From Clostridia bacterium (lineage in GTDB: Bacteria > Bacillota > Clostridia > Christensenellales > Christensenellaceae), in the NCBI GenBank assembly GCA_017439085.1, contig JAFRTU010000008.1:1-64000 (forward strand): a stretch of DNA of 64,000 nucleotides. Direction: 5' to 3'. The position numbers were made by a program, and so were the translations under genes. Within the stretch, counting starts at the first letter, position 1; every line of letters begins with the position of its first letter. Positions 26,076 to 35,765 of this stretch are shown piece after piece. Below the pieces are notes generated by a model. That model saw nothing but the letters and a program-made list of their open reading frames with translations, did not search any database and had not been told where the DNA came from.

Positions 26076-27258
26076 GGATAAACACATAACCATCGGAGTG
26101 ACAGGCGGTATAGCGATATACAAGATACTGAGTCTCGTGAGCAGGCTCGTGAAGGAAGGCGCTGACGTACATGTGGTGATGACGGAGAACGCGCAGAAAT
26201 TCGTGTCGCCTCTTCTGTTCGAGACCCTCTCGAAGAACAGGGTGATAACGGACACGTTCAACAGGGAAGATCCTAAAGAAGTCGACCATATAAGCCTCGC
26301 CAAGCTCTCCGACCTGGTTCTCGTGGCTCCGGCCACGGCAAACATAATAGCTAAGGCAGCAAACGGCATAGCGGACGATTTCCTGTCCACGATGCTTCTT
26401 GCCGTGACTTCGAAAAAGGCATTTGCTCCTGCTATGAACACGAATATGCTGAATGCCCCACCTACACAGAGAAACATCGAGACTCTGAAGAAGGACGGAG
26501 CATATATCATCGACAGCGCAACGGGCATGCTTGCATGCGGAGACGTGGGATCGGGAAGGCTTCCTGAGCCCGAAGAGCTCTATGAACACGTGCTCTATCT
26601 CCTCTCAGAGAAGGATCTGGAGGGGAAGAAGGTGCTCGTCACGGCAGGTCCCACTGTCGAGATGATTGACGACGTACGTTATCTCACCAACAGATCCACG
26701 GGCAAGATGGGCTACGCCATAGCAAGAGCTGCTGCTCTGAGAGGTGCAGACGTCACCCTCATATCAGGTCCGACCTCTCTTGGCACACCCATGTACGTGA
26801 ACAGAGTGGACGTTAAGAGCGCTTCAGACATGTATGAGGCATGCGTAAAGGCTTTTCCCGGGACCGATATCACAATTAAGGCTGCAGCCGTCGCAGACTA
26901 CACTCCTGCTGAATACAGGGAGGGGAAGATCAAGAAGGCCGGAGACATGGACCTTCAGCTCGTAAGGACGAAAGACGTCCTAAAGGAACTCGGCTCCATG
27001 AAGAAGGAAGGACAGGTCCTCATCGGATTTGCCGCAGAGGCATCCGATATCGAGCATAATGCCCTTGGCAAGCTCGAAAAGAAGAACCTTGACGCCATAG
27101 CTGCAAACGACATCTCAAGGAGCGATGCCGGCTTCGGCACCGACACCAATGAGGTGACCATGTACTTCAGGGACGGAGAGAAGAAGATCTTAGATAAGGC
27201 CGGAAAGTTCGAAATAGCAAACAGGCTTCTTGACGAAGCTTTGAGGATCCTCGCCTGA
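26068..27258 (+). CDS. coaBC: Bifunctional phosphopantothenoylcysteine synthetase/decarboxylase
   Basis: A 396-residue two-domain enzyme of coenzyme A synthesis. The N-terminal flavin-dependent decarboxylase has GVTGGIAIYK, the catalytic His segment VDHISLAKLSDLVLVAPATANIIAK and PAMNTNM. The C-terminal synthetase has VLVTAGPTVEMIDDVRYLTNRSTGKMG and the dimer/nucleotide segment KAAAVADYTPAEY. The substrate clamp NAPPTQRN differs from the more common N-P-x-x-x-x-N. It ends at a terminator that includes its stop codon. Confidence 0.95.
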   Translation: MLKDKHITIGVTGGIAIYKILSLVSRLVKEGADVHVVMTENAQKFVSPLLFETLSKNRVITDTFNREDPKEVDHISLAKLSDLVLVAPATANIIAKAANGIADDFLSTMLLAVTSKKAFAPAMNTNMLNAPPTQRNIETLKKDGAYIIDSATGMLACGDVGSGRLPEPEELYEHVLYLLSEKDLEGKKVLVTAGPTVEMIDDVRYLTNRSTGKMGYAIARAAALRGADVTLISGPTSLGTPMYVNRVDVKSASDMYEACVKAFPGTDITIKAAAVADYTPAEYREGKIKKAGDMDLQLVRTKDVLKELGSMKKEGQVLIGFAAEASDIEHNALGKLEKKNLDAIAANDISRSDAGFGTDTNEVTMYFRDGEKKILDKAGKFEIANRLLDEALRILA

Positions 27259-27271
27259 CGGGGATCTTTTT
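27246..27271 (+). terminator. Intrinsic terminator overlapping the coaBC stop
   Basis: Stem GATCCTCG / CGGGGATC (27246-27253 and 27259-27266) with five T after it. The loop contains the TGA stop codon. Confidence 0.8.
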
Positions 27272-27300
27272 ATCATTTGAAAGGAAAGGATAAGGTAAGT

Positions 27301-27996
27301 ATGGAATTCTGTCTGGATACGGGAGATTTTGAGGAAGTAAAGAAGGTATATGACATATACCCCGTGAAGTGCTACTCCATGAATCCGTCGATCGCGGTCC
27401 GCGCTCTTCAGGGCACCGGGATATCATTCATCGAGAACGCGATAAGGATAAGGGAGCACATAGGAGATGACCTTCCCTTCTATCTCGAGGCCATGGGAGA
27501 CACGGCTGAGGAGATGATAGAGGATGCAAGGGCCATAAAGAAGGCAGTAAAAGGGAACACCTTCGTGAAGATACCCGCATGCCCCGAGGGCTTCAAGGCC
27601 ATAAGGCTGCTGAAACAGGAGGGGATACTCTGTTCCTGCACCGCCATATATGATTTCAACCAGGCACTCCTGGCCGCAGAGGCAGGCGCATACTGCGTTG
27701 CCGTCTACGTGAGCAGGATCGACAGGACAGGAGGAGAGGGGATAGAGGTCGTGAGGAGGATCAAGGAAGCCTTCATGATAGAGGGACTCGACACCATGGT
27801 CTCCGCAGCATCCCTGAAATCGCCTCTTGCCATCGAGCAGGCAGCTCTTGCAGGTGCCGACAATGTCACCGTCACACTTGAGATGCTGGAGCAGATGGCC
27901 ATCCATCCGATGACCGAGGGGACTCTTGAGAAGTTCAAGAGCGACTGGGAGGGACTCTTCGGAAAAGGCGTGAGAGTAGTAGACATGGTGAAATGA
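27301..27996 (+). CDS. Transaldolase-family protein (fructose-6-phosphate aldolase-like)
   Basis: A 231-residue class I aldolase fold. The Schiff-base lysine is in TFVKIPACPEG. The segments CSCTAIYDFNQALLAAEAGA and YVSRIDRTGGEG are typical of the small TalC/FSA type rather than full transaldolase. The N-terminal MEFCLDTGDFEEVKK replaces the common MKFFIDTAN. The ATG at 27301 is preferred over the TTG 24 bases upstream. Donor and acceptor sugars cannot be told. Confidence 0.8.
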   Translation: MEFCLDTGDFEEVKKVYDIYPVKCYSMNPSIAVRALQGTGISFIENAIRIREHIGDDLPFYLEAMGDTAEEMIEDARAIKKAVKGNTFVKIPACPEGFKAIRLLKQEGILCSCTAIYDFNQALLAAEAGAYCVAVYVSRIDRTGGEGIEVVRRIKEAFMIEGLDTMVSAASLKSPLAIEQAALAGADNVTVTLEMLEQMAIHPMTEGTLEKFKSDWEGLFGKGVRVVDMVK

Positions 27997-28045
27997 ACCG
28001 GTCTTAAACCGGAAGAATATAGAGGATTAGAAGGAGATAACTTAT

Positions 28046-28228
28046 ATGGAAATGAAAGATTTGATTCTTGAAGCGATGAAGAAGGCAGGTGTGCCGCTGA
28101 ATGCAGGCAAGATCGCAGAACTGACCGGACTTGACAGAAAGATCGTCGACAAGGCAATGGCTGCAATGAAGAAAGACGGCTCCATCGTCTCACCGGTCCG
28201 CTGCAAGTGGGAACCTGCTGAGAAATGA
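28046..28228 (+). CDS. Small winged-helix DNA-binding protein
   Basis: A 60-residue protein that is almost entirely one helix-turn-helix: MKDLILEAMKKAG, then GKIAELTGLDRKIVDKAMAAM (a recognition-helix-like stretch), then a short wing ending SPVRCKWEPAEK. Small proteins of this type occur in Clostridia and methanogens, with no known target that I can name. AAGGAG lies 12 bases before the start. A bidirectional terminator follows. Confidence 0.7.
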   Translation: MEMKDLILEAMKKAGVPLNAGKIAELTGLDRKIVDKAMAAMKKDGSIVSPVRCKWEPAEK

Positions 28229-28267
28229 CACACTGAGCACAGGACCCGTTCAGGGATCCTATGAAAA

Positions 28268-28309
28268 ACGCCCCCTTTTCCGGAAGACCGGTATGAAGGG
28301 GGCATTTTA
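28268..28309. terminator. Bidirectional terminator between convergent genes
   Basis: Stem GCCCCCTT / AAGGGGGC (28270-28277 and 28296-28303), with TTTTA on the plus side and TTTTTC on the minus side. A smaller CCGG stem sits in the loop. Confidence 0.88.
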
Positions 28310-28343
28310 TATTCGCATCAGGCCTCGTTTCATGGATAACAGA

Positions 28344-28862
28344 TCATAATCCGAGCTCTTTATATATCCTCTCAATGAATGGGGATTTGTAACTGATGTA
28401 TCCGTCTATGTCTTCGGGGTAAAGCCTTGCAGCCTCTTCCTTTATCCTGCCGTATTCCCGGACGGCAGCGGGATGGCTCCTCAGATAATCGCGGAAAGCG
28501 ATATGCCGTCTGAGTTCGGAAGAATCAGGAGGGCATACGTAGAGATGGTGTTCCATCAGGTGCTCTTTTCCCTCATACCTGAAAGCTTCGCGTCCCGGGA
28601 TCCCGAGATCGCCTTCGTGGATGTAACCTATGCCCTGAAGGGCTGAGATGACTTCCGGCAATGCGTTACGGCAACGTATCACCACGTCCATGTCGATTAT
28701 GGGCTTTGCAGAGAGACCGGGAACAGAGGTGCTCCCCACATGTTCTATGGACACGGCAAGAGAACCGAGAGCCTCATAGATCTCTCCCGCTATCATATCA
28801 AAAGCATCCTTCCAGCCGCTGTCATACGGCAGGACCACAACATGCCTTGTTCTCATACACAT
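28344..28862 (-). CDS. GrpB-family nucleotidyltransferase-like protein (UPF0157)
   Basis: A 172-residue protein with the GrpB pattern: VVVLPYDSGWKDAF at the start, HVGSTSVPGLSAKPIIDMDVVI in the middle (nucleotidyltransferase-like GS and DxD), and HLYVC and HIAFRDYLRSHP later. Biochemical function is not established for the family. The start could be either ATG at 28862 or six bases later; the ribosome site is weak (AAAGAG). It is convergent with the small winged-helix gene. Confidence 0.8.
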   Translation of the reverse strand: MCMRTRHVVVLPYDSGWKDAFDMIAGEIYEALGSLAVSIEHVGSTSVPGLSAKPIIDMDVVIRCRNALPEVISALQGIGYIHEGDLGIPGREAFRYEGKEHLMEHHLYVCPPDSSELRRHIAFRDYLRSHPAAVREYGRIKEEAARLYPEDIDGYISYKSPFIERIYKELGL

Positions 28863-28968
28863 TTTTCTCTTTCTTTATTTCTTCTCATATATGATATCAT
28901 CTTCAGGCATTCCGTAACGCATGGGGTGTGTTCTTCCACAATCTCTTTTTCTGCTTTTCGCATGATGT

Positions 28969-28977
28969 TGGTATAAT
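28969..28977 (+). promoter_or_regulatory. Extended -10 promoter of the priA operon
   Basis: TGGTATAAT at 28969-28977, 18 bases before the priA ATG, giving a very short leader. Confidence 0.6.
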
Positions 28978-28995
28978 TATCTGTGGAGGAGATAC

Positions 28996-31227
28996 ATGTC
29001 TGAACGTTACTGCGAAGTCATAGTGGACATCGCCCACTCGAGCATAGACCATATTTACGACTACAGAGTGCCTGAGGGTCTTACGGATCTTCCTGGGCAC
29101 AGGGTTCTCGTGCCTTTCGGACACATGGACGTGGAAGGCATAGTGCTGAGAGAGAAGGACAGCCCCGGCTATGACAGGGAAAAGATAAAGGACATAATAC
29201 GGGTACTCGACGACGTGCGCACCGTAAGCGAGGAACAGATCAGGCTCGCGGGGTACATGTGTGCGAAATACCGCACCACGATGAGCTTTGCCCTTCGTTT
29301 CATGTTCCCATCCGGCGTGAGGAAGGACAGGGTCTCGAAAAAGGAGAGGCGCTATGTGAAGGCTGTCTCTGAAGAGGGACTCCTGGAGGAGAGAAGGGGA
29401 TGCTTCGCAAAGAACGGGAACGTTAAGTACAAAAGAAAACTGGCTTACATAGATCTCCTTCTGGAAACAGGTGAAGTCCCGTATGATTCCGCCCTTTCAA
29501 ATGTGATCTCAGGTCTGTCCGAAAAGGGTATCGTGACGGTGTTTGAAAAGGAGATAATGAGGTCTCCCGATACCGGAAGGACTGCAGAGAAGAGGGAGAT
29601 CTCCTTTACAGATGAACAAGCTCTGGCCATAAGGCGCATCGAAGAAAAGACGGATAAGAAGGAGAACTGCACCTTCCTTCTTCACGGAGTCACGGGAAGC
29701 GGCAAGACCGAAGTATACATAGAGACCGTGAAGCACGCTCTTTCCATAGGAAGGACTGCCATAGTGCTGGTGCCCGAGATATCCATAACCCCTCAGATAT
29801 TAAGAGAGTTCTCAAGGCATTTCACTGATGAGATAGCCGTGTTCCACAGCGGTCTCTCCGACGGGGAGAGATACGACGAGTGGAGGCGCATAAGGGACGG
29901 AAAGGCGAAGGTGGTGCTCGGAGCCAGGTCAGCAGTGTTCATGCCTCTCGAGAACATAGGCATCATAATCCTGGACGAAGAGCATTCCGAGAGCTACAAG
30001 GCAGACAACTATCCCCAGTACCATGCTGCGGAGATAGCCAACATAAGGGCAAAGATGAACAGCTGCCCTCTGGTGCTTGCGAGCGCCACACCTCTCATAG
30101 ACGACTATTTCAAGTCCGAGATAGGCATGTACGAGAGGATAGAGATGAAACACAGGGTCGCATCCCTCCCGCTCCCAGACATGGAGATAGTGGACATGCG
30201 CCAGGAGTTCCAGAGAGGAAACAGGTCCATAGTGAGCGCTGCGCTTCGAAAAGAGCTAGGAGACGTGCTTGCAAGGGGAGAACAGGCAATGATATTCCTT
30301 AACAGGAGGGGATATTCCTCGAGCCTCATCTGCCCGTCCTGCGGAGAAGTGATAAAGTGCCCTCACTGTGATCTGCCCCTTAAATACCACAAGGACAGGA
30401 ACGACCTTTTATGCCATTACTGCGGAAGGGCGTTCAGGGTGCCCGAGGCCTGTCCTTCCTGCGGAGAGAAAGCACTCTCATTCAGCGGAACAGGTACGGA
30501 GAAGGCGGTCGAGGAGATACAGAAGCTGTTCCCGACTGCCAACATAATGAGGATGGACTTCGATAGCACGAGGAAGAAGGATTCCTATTTCAGGATCTTC
30601 GAGGACTTCAGGGATCATAAGGCGGATATACTCGTCGGAACGCAGATGATAGCAAGGGGACTCGATTTCCCAAATGTCACTCTATCTGCTATACTTTCAG
30701 CAGACGGGATGCTGTTCTCGGGGGACTACCGTGAAGAGGAGAGGACCTTTGCCATGATAGAGCAGGTGGGAGGCAGGGCCGGAAGGCGGAAGAAGGGAAA
30801 GGTGATAGTCCAGACCCACAATCCGACCCACTATGCGATACTCTATGCGAAGGACCATGACTATCATGGCTTTTATGAGACCGAGATCCGCTTCAGGAAG
30901 GAAACATTAAAACCGCCCTACTCGAGGGTGTTCAGGATCGTGTTCTCCGGAAGGAATGAGGAGAGGGTAAAGAAGGTCTTTATGGAGACCGACCGTGAGA
31001 TGAAGGAGAAGCTCGCTCCCCATAATAAGGACATACTCCTCTATGCGGCTGAGGAGGCGCCCGTGAGGAAGCTGGATGACAGCTTCAGATACCATATACT
31101 CATAAAGACTACGGTAAACCGGAACCTCAGCGGGGTCCGGGACATCATATATGACATCTGGGAAAAACGGATCAAGCATTCCGGCATAAACATCGGGATA
31201 GATGTGGATCCGTATTCCGTGAACTGA
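28996..31227 (+). CDS. priA: Primosomal protein N' (replication restart helicase)
   Basis: A 743-residue superfamily 2 helicase. N-terminal fork-binding domain, then Walker A GVTGSGKTEVY (near 230), LDEEHSES as DEAH-like motif II, motif III ASATPLID, and a zinc-binding insert of paired cysteines (CPSCGEVIKCPHC and CHYCGRAFRVPEACPSC). Late helicase motifs include GTQMIARGLDFP and QVGGRAGR. It restarts stalled replication forks. It is the first gene of a long operon down to prkC. Confidence 0.95.
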   Translation: MSERYCEVIVDIAHSSIDHIYDYRVPEGLTDLPGHRVLVPFGHMDVEGIVLREKDSPGYDREKIKDIIRVLDDVRTVSEEQIRLAGYMCAKYRTTMSFALRFMFPSGVRKDRVSKKERRYVKAVSEEGLLEERRGCFAKNGNVKYKRKLAYIDLLLETGEVPYDSALSNVISGLSEKGIVTVFEKEIMRSPDTGRTAEKREISFTDEQALAIRRIEEKTDKKENCTFLLHGVTGSGKTEVYIETVKHALSIGRTAIVLVPEISITPQILREFSRHFTDEIAVFHSGLSDGERYDEWRRIRDGKAKVVLGARSAVFMPLENIGIIILDEEHSESYKADNYPQYHAAEIANIRAKMNSCPLVLASATPLIDDYFKSEIGMYERIEMKHRVASLPLPDMEIVDMRQEFQRGNRSIVSAALRKELGDVLARGEQAMIFLNRRGYSSSLICPSCGEVIKCPHCDLPLKYHKDRNDLLCHYCGRAFRVPEACPSCGEKALSFSGTGTEKAVEEIQKLFPTANIMRMDFDSTRKKDSYFRIFEDFRDHKADILVGTQMIARGLDFPNVTLSAILSADGMLFSGDYREEERTFAMIEQVGGRAGRRKKGKVIVQTHNPTHYAILYAKDHDYHGFYETEIRFRKETLKPPYSRVFRIVFSGRNEERVKKVFMETDREMKEKLAPHNKDILLYAAEEAPVRKLDDSFRYHILIKTTVNRNLSGVRDIIYDIWEKRIKHSGINIGIDVDPYSVN

Positions 31228-31239
31228 GGAGGCAGACAT

Positions 31240-31722
31240 ATGGCTCTAAGAAAAGTGCTTCAGGACCCGAATCCTAAGCTCAGAAAGAAATCAAGACCGG
31301 TAACGGAGATAACTCCGCATATCCATGAACTTCTGGACGACATGCTCGAGACTATGAGGGAGGACGAAGGCGTAGGCCTTGCAGCCCCGCAGGTCGGCGT
31401 GTTGAGAAGAGTAGTGGTGATAGAGATAGAAGACAGGGTCTATGAGCTCATAAACCCTGAGATAATCTCCTCCGAAGGCGAGCAGACCGGAAGAGAAGCC
31501 TGCCTTTCCGTGGAGGACAGGATGGGCATAGTCACGAGACCGAAGAAGGTCACCGTGAAGGCCCTCGACAGGAACGGGAACGAGCAGATCATCGAAGGCG
31601 AAGATCTCCTTGCAAGGTGTCTCTGCCATGAGCTCGACCACCTTGACGGGATCCTCTACATAGACAAGATGATAAGGGAAGTGGATCCGGAAGGAGAAGA
31701 AGGAGAAGATGAAGAAGAGTGA
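31240..31722 (+). CDS. def: Peptide deformylase
   Basis: A 160-residue metallo-deformylase that removes the formyl group from new proteins. Motif 1 is GVGLAAPQVG (44-53), the metal Cys is C88 in EACLS, and the HELDH motif gives H130, E131 and H134. Motif 2 reads EACLS where EGCLS is nearly universal, a Gly-to-Ala change beside the metal Cys. The C-terminus is acidic (EGEEGEDEEE). The fmt start overlaps its end by 14 bases. Confidence 0.94.
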   Translation: MALRKVLQDPNPKLRKKSRPVTEITPHIHELLDDMLETMREDEGVGLAAPQVGVLRRVVVIEIEDRVYELINPEIISSEGEQTGREACLSVEDRMGIVTRPKKVTVKALDRNGNEQIIEGEDLLARCLCHELDHLDGILYIDKMIREVDPEGEEGEDEEE

Positions 31723-32662
31723 AGTCTCCATAGTCTTTCTGGGGACGCCTGAATTCGCTATCCCGTCTCTTCGCATGCTCGTGGATGAGGGATATGACGT
31801 AAAGGCCGTCATCACCCAGCCCGACAGGCCGAAGGGAAGGGGTCATAAGATGATACCGACTCCCGTAAAGGAGGAGGCCGAGAGGCTCGGACTTCCCGTA
31901 TATCAGTTCGAGTCGCTCCGAAAAGAGGGACTTGAGCTCTTAAGGGAGATATCCCCGAAGCTCATGATAACTGCTGCCTACGGCCAGATCCTCTCCAAGG
32001 CAGTGCTTTCTGTACCGGAACTCGGCACGATAAACGTGCACGGTTCCCTGCTCCCGAGATACAGGGGAGCCGCTCCTATAGAATGGGCGGTTATAAACGG
32101 GGAGGAGAAGACCGGAGTCACCACCATGTTCACGGTAAGGGCCCTCGACGCGGGAGACATGCTGGAACAGGATGAACTTGCGATTGAAGACGAAGATACA
32201 GGCGGAAGCGTGAGGGAGAAGCTCTCATACGTGGGAAGGGACACCCTGAAGAGGACTCTTGAAAAGCTCCTTGACGGGACCCTTGAGAGGAAGCCCCAGG
32301 AGGAGACTGAGGTCACATACGCTCCCCAGTTCGAGAAGGGCTTCGGCCACATAGATTTTGATAAGGAAACAAAGGAGATCTGCGATCTCATAAGGGGGAT
32401 AAATCCGGAACCCGGAGCATATTCCTTTTTAAAGGACGGCACCAAGTTCAAGGTGATGTTCGCCAGGGCTGCGGATGTTTCTGCTGACGCAGTGCCGGGG
32501 ACCATACTCGAGGCGGACGACAGATCGGGGCTCATAATAAAGACGAAGGACGGAGCCGTGAGGCTCATGAGGATAGTGTATCCCGGCGGAAGGGAGATGG
32601 CCGACAGCGATTTCCTCAGAGGCCGCAGGAACGTGTTCATAAAGGGAGAGGCGCTTGACTGA
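31709..32662 (+). CDS. fmt: Methionyl-tRNA formyltransferase
   Basis: A 317-residue enzyme that formylates initiator Met-tRNA using formyl-THF. Signatures are VFLGTPEFAIPSL, INVHGSLLPRYRGAAPI (catalytic N-H-D set) and the insertion KGRGHKMIPTPVK near 50. It works with def, which lies just upstream and overlaps it. Full length. Confidence 0.95.
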   Translation: MKKSEVSIVFLGTPEFAIPSLRMLVDEGYDVKAVITQPDRPKGRGHKMIPTPVKEEAERLGLPVYQFESLRKEGLELLREISPKLMITAAYGQILSKAVLSVPELGTINVHGSLLPRYRGAAPIEWAVINGEEKTGVTTMFTVRALDAGDMLEQDELAIEDEDTGGSVREKLSYVGRDTLKRTLEKLLDGTLERKPQEETEVTYAPQFEKGFGHIDFDKETKEICDLIRGINPEPGAYSFLKDGTKFKVMFARAADVSADAVPGTILEADDRSGLIIKTKDGAVRLMRIVYPGGREMADSDFLRGRRNVFIKGEALD

Positions 32663-33977
32663 AATGGCAAATCCCAGAAAGACTGCCGTTAACATACTGG
32701 AACAGGTGGAAGAGGGGGCATATCTCAACCTTGCTCTCAAGGATTCCCTCAGGGGAATGGAGGACAGGGACAGGAGATTCGTCTCCGCTCTTGTTTATAC
32801 GACACTTGAGAACCTTTTAAGGATCGATCACGTGATAGATTCGTTTACTGAAGGAAAGAAGATCCACAGGTTCGTGAGGAACGTGCTTCGCATCTCAGTC
32901 TGTCAGATGATGTACTTCGATTCGGTGCCTGTGAGTGCAGCGGTGAACGAGTCCGTGAAGATAGTGGCATCTTCCCCGAAGAAGGCCCTCAAGGGATTTG
33001 CGAACGGAGTGCTCAGAAACATCTCAAGGCATATAGGTGAAGTGGAATATCCGGACGAGGAGAAGGAGCCCGTAAGGCATCTCTCAGTCCTCTTCAGCTA
33101 TCCCGAGTGGATAGTGGAGAAATACATTGACGATTACGGATACGATACGGCGTGGAACATGCTCTCGTTTCGAAGACCGTATAACCAGATGAGCGTCAGG
33201 AGGAACCTGTTAAGAACAGACGGAACCTCATTCGAAGAAGGCCTGGAGAGCATATGCGCAGGCTTTACGAAGGGAAAGCTTTCACCGAACGCCTACTATC
33301 TGAAGAGCCCGTCCCAGATAGATGAGACGGATCTGTATAAGGAAGGAAAGCTCACCGTACAGGGAGAAGCCTCGATGCTGGTCTGCGAGATGGCGGGAAA
33401 AGGATATGATTCCGTACTCGATATGTGCGCTGCTCCGGGTGGCAAGACCGCATATCTTAATGAGCTCCTAAGCCCTTCATATATCGAAGCCTGGGATCTT
33501 CACGCTCACAGAGTGGAGATAATGGACTGGAACCTCAGGAGGATGGGGACGGAAGCGACCCTGAAGACCAGGGATGCTACCGTATTCGATCCTTCCCTGG
33601 AGGAGAAGTTCGGTCTCGTGCTTCTGGATGCACCGTGCAGCGAGCTCGGGCTCCTTTACAGAAAGCCTGACATAAAATACAGAAAGGAAAGGGAAGACCT
33701 CTCTTCACTGGCGCTCCTTCAGAGGAGGCTCCTCGATAATGCAGCCCGTTACGTGAAGAAGGGAGGCACCCTCATTTATTCCACCTGTACGATAGACAGA
33801 ACGGAGAACGCTGATAACATAGAAGCCTTCCTTAAGGAACACGGGGAGTTCTCTCCGGCTGAGCCGGAAGGGGTCTTCGAAGGACTTAAGGACAGGATAG
33901 TGAACGGAGGCATACAGTTCTTCCCGCATCTTGACGGGATAGACGGCTTCTATATGGCAAAACTGGTGAAGAGATGA
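32655..33977 (+). CDS. rsmB: 16S rRNA (cytosine967-C5)-methyltransferase
   Basis: A 440-residue protein: N-terminal NusB-like RNA-binding domain (about 1-140), then a Rossmann methyltransferase with DMCAAPGGKT as SAM motif I and the two catalytic cysteines in DAPCSE and YSTCTI. It starts with TTG at 32655, GGAG six bases upstream, and overlaps the fmt end by eight bases. The ATG at 32664 is an alternative with worse spacing, losing three residues. Confidence 0.93.
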   Translation: MTEMANPRKTAVNILEQVEEGAYLNLALKDSLRGMEDRDRRFVSALVYTTLENLLRIDHVIDSFTEGKKIHRFVRNVLRISVCQMMYFDSVPVSAAVNESVKIVASSPKKALKGFANGVLRNISRHIGEVEYPDEEKEPVRHLSVLFSYPEWIVEKYIDDYGYDTAWNMLSFRRPYNQMSVRRNLLRTDGTSFEEGLESICAGFTKGKLSPNAYYLKSPSQIDETDLYKEGKLTVQGEASMLVCEMAGKGYDSVLDMCAAPGGKTAYLNELLSPSYIEAWDLHAHRVEIMDWNLRRMGTEATLKTRDATVFDPSLEEKFGLVLLDAPCSELGLLYRKPDIKYRKEREDLSSLALLQRRLLDNAARYVKKGGTLIYSTCTIDRTENADNIEAFLKEHGEFSPAEPEGVFEGLKDRIVNGGIQFFPHLDGIDGFYMAKLVKR

Positions 33978-35011
33978 ACGAGAACAGGATCTCTCTTCTG
34001 GACCTTACGGAAGAGGAATTGAAACAGGAACTCATAAGTATGGGCGAAAAGCCCTTCAGAGCAAAGCAGATAATGCTCTGGCTTTCCATGTGTGTTCCCT
34101 TCGATGAGATGTCCAATCTCCCGAAGGCTCTGAGAGAGAAGCTGAAGGAGAGATATACGGAAGGGTATCCGGAGGTGGAGACGGAACTGATAAGCAGGGA
34201 CGGTACGAGAAAGTATCTTCTTAAGCTCAGTGACGGGAGCCTCATAGAGACGGTACTCATGGACTATTCCTACGGGAAGACGATATGCATATCGACCCAG
34301 GTAGGATGCCCCATGGGATGCGCCTTCTGTGCTTCGGGCATAGGGGGACTCAAAAGACAGCTCTCTTCGGGAGAGATGCTTGGAGAGGTCCTGAAGGTCA
34401 ATTCGATTCTCGGAGAAGGCAGGAACATCAGGAACATAGTGCTCATGGGAACGGGAGAACCGCTCCTTAACTATGAAAACGTCGTGAAGTTCTTAAGATG
34501 CATCCACGCCGAGAACAGTCTCGGGATAGCATACAGGAACATATCCCTCTCCACCTGCGGGATAGAGCCCGCTATAAGAAGGTTCACGGAGGAGGGGATA
34601 CCCCTTACGCTCTGCCTGTCGCTCCACAGCGCGATCCCTGAGAAGAGAAGAAAGATAATGCCCGTGGAGGAGAGATGGTCCCTCACGGATTCCGTGAAGG
34701 CCATGAGCGCATATATGGAGAAGACTGGCAGAAGGTTCATACTGGAATACATCCTGCTAAAGGATTTCAACATGGGAAAAGAGGATGCCGATGCCTTAAA
34801 GGAGCTCCTTAATGGAGAAACGGCACATATAAACCTCATACCCATGAACGGGGACACCGGCCCCTACAGCGCTCCTTCAGAGGAGGAGATAAGCCGGTTC
34901 GAAAAGATGCTGGAAATAAGAGGGCTCAGCTTCACGAGGCGGAGGAGCCTCGGACAGGACATAGAAGGCGCCTGCGGACAGCTGAGAGCCAAATACATAA
35001 TAGAGGACTGA
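33974..35011 (+). CDS. rlmN: Dual-specificity RNA methyltransferase RlmN
   Basis: A 345-residue radical-SAM methyltransferase for A2503 of 23S rRNA and A37 of some tRNAs. The iron-sulfur cysteines are C112, C116 and C119 (CPMGCAFC). The methyl-carrying Cys is near 334 in EGACGQL, and the SAM-binding GTGEPLLNY follows the cluster. Its start overlaps the rsmB stop (ATGA), so the two are coupled. Confidence 0.95.
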   Translation: MNENRISLLDLTEEELKQELISMGEKPFRAKQIMLWLSMCVPFDEMSNLPKALREKLKERYTEGYPEVETELISRDGTRKYLLKLSDGSLIETVLMDYSYGKTICISTQVGCPMGCAFCASGIGGLKRQLSSGEMLGEVLKVNSILGEGRNIRNIVLMGTGEPLLNYENVVKFLRCIHAENSLGIAYRNISLSTCGIEPAIRRFTEEGIPLTLCLSLHSAIPEKRRKIMPVEERWSLTDSVKAMSAYMEKTGRRFILEYILLKDFNMGKEDADALKELLNGETAHINLIPMNGDTGPYSAPSEEEISRFEKMLEIRGLSFTRRRSLGQDIEGACGQLRAKYIIED

Positions 35012-35039
35012 AGAGGGTCTTAAGGCCTGTCAGGAGAAC

Positions 35040-35765
35040 ATGAAGACATTTATTGCAACGAACAGGGGAAAAGTCAGAGCAGCGAACGAGGACTCCGTAT
35101 ACGAAGGAAGAGTGGAGCCCTTCGGTGAGGTGCTCATAATAGCGGACGGACTCGGAGGCTATAATGGGGGAAAATATGCCAGCAGCATAGCCATAGACGC
35201 AGTCGTGGGGCATATCCGCGGAGGCGAATATTCTCTTGAGGAACTTGAGAAGGCTCTGCATCTGGCAAATGAGAAGATCCTCGACATAGCTTCCAAGAAC
35301 AGCGATCTCAGGGAGATGGGTACGACCTGCACGGTCGCTTCCGTCAGGGAAGAGCGCGCCATGATAGCCCATGTAGGAGACTCAAGAGCGTACATATACC
35401 ATGAAGGCACGCTCACGCAGATCACTAAGGATCATTCCTTCATCCAGAGCCTCGTGGACAGAGGACTCCTTACGAAGGAAGAAGCAAGGGTCAACAAGTA
35501 CAGGAATTCCATAACGAGATGCCTCGGTATGAAGGGACTCACGGTGGATCTTTTCGACGTGTCCATCTTCTCGGGAGACATACTGCTCCTCTGCTCGGAC
35601 GGACTCTTCCAGTATTTCTCCGACAGGGAACTTGAAAAGATCATAAGGCACGACAGAGATCTCGAGAGGACTGTCCAGAAGCTGATGAGGATAGCCCTAA
35701 GACGCGGAGGTTCCGACAACATCTCCGTGGGACTTCTGAAGATGGAGGGCAGTGAAGATGAGTGA
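35040..35765 (+). CDS. prpC: PP2C-family serine/threonine phosphatase
   Basis: A 241-residue metal-dependent phosphatase. Metal Asp residues are in NEDSVY, IADGLGGYNGG, HVGDSRAY and GGSDNISV. It reverses phosphorylation by the kinase encoded next; the kinase start lies inside its last codons. GGAGAA upstream of ATG at 35040. Cytoplasmic. Confidence 0.94.
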   Translation: MKTFIATNRGKVRAANEDSVYEGRVEPFGEVLIIADGLGGYNGGKYASSIAIDAVVGHIRGGEYSLEELEKALHLANEKILDIASKNSDLREMGTTCTVASVREERAMIAHVGDSRAYIYHEGTLTQITKDHSFIQSLVDRGLLTKEEARVNKYRNSITRCLGMKGLTVDLFDVSIFSGDILLLCSDGLFQYFSDRELEKIIRHDRDLERTVQKLMRIALRRGGSDNISVGLLKMEGSEDE

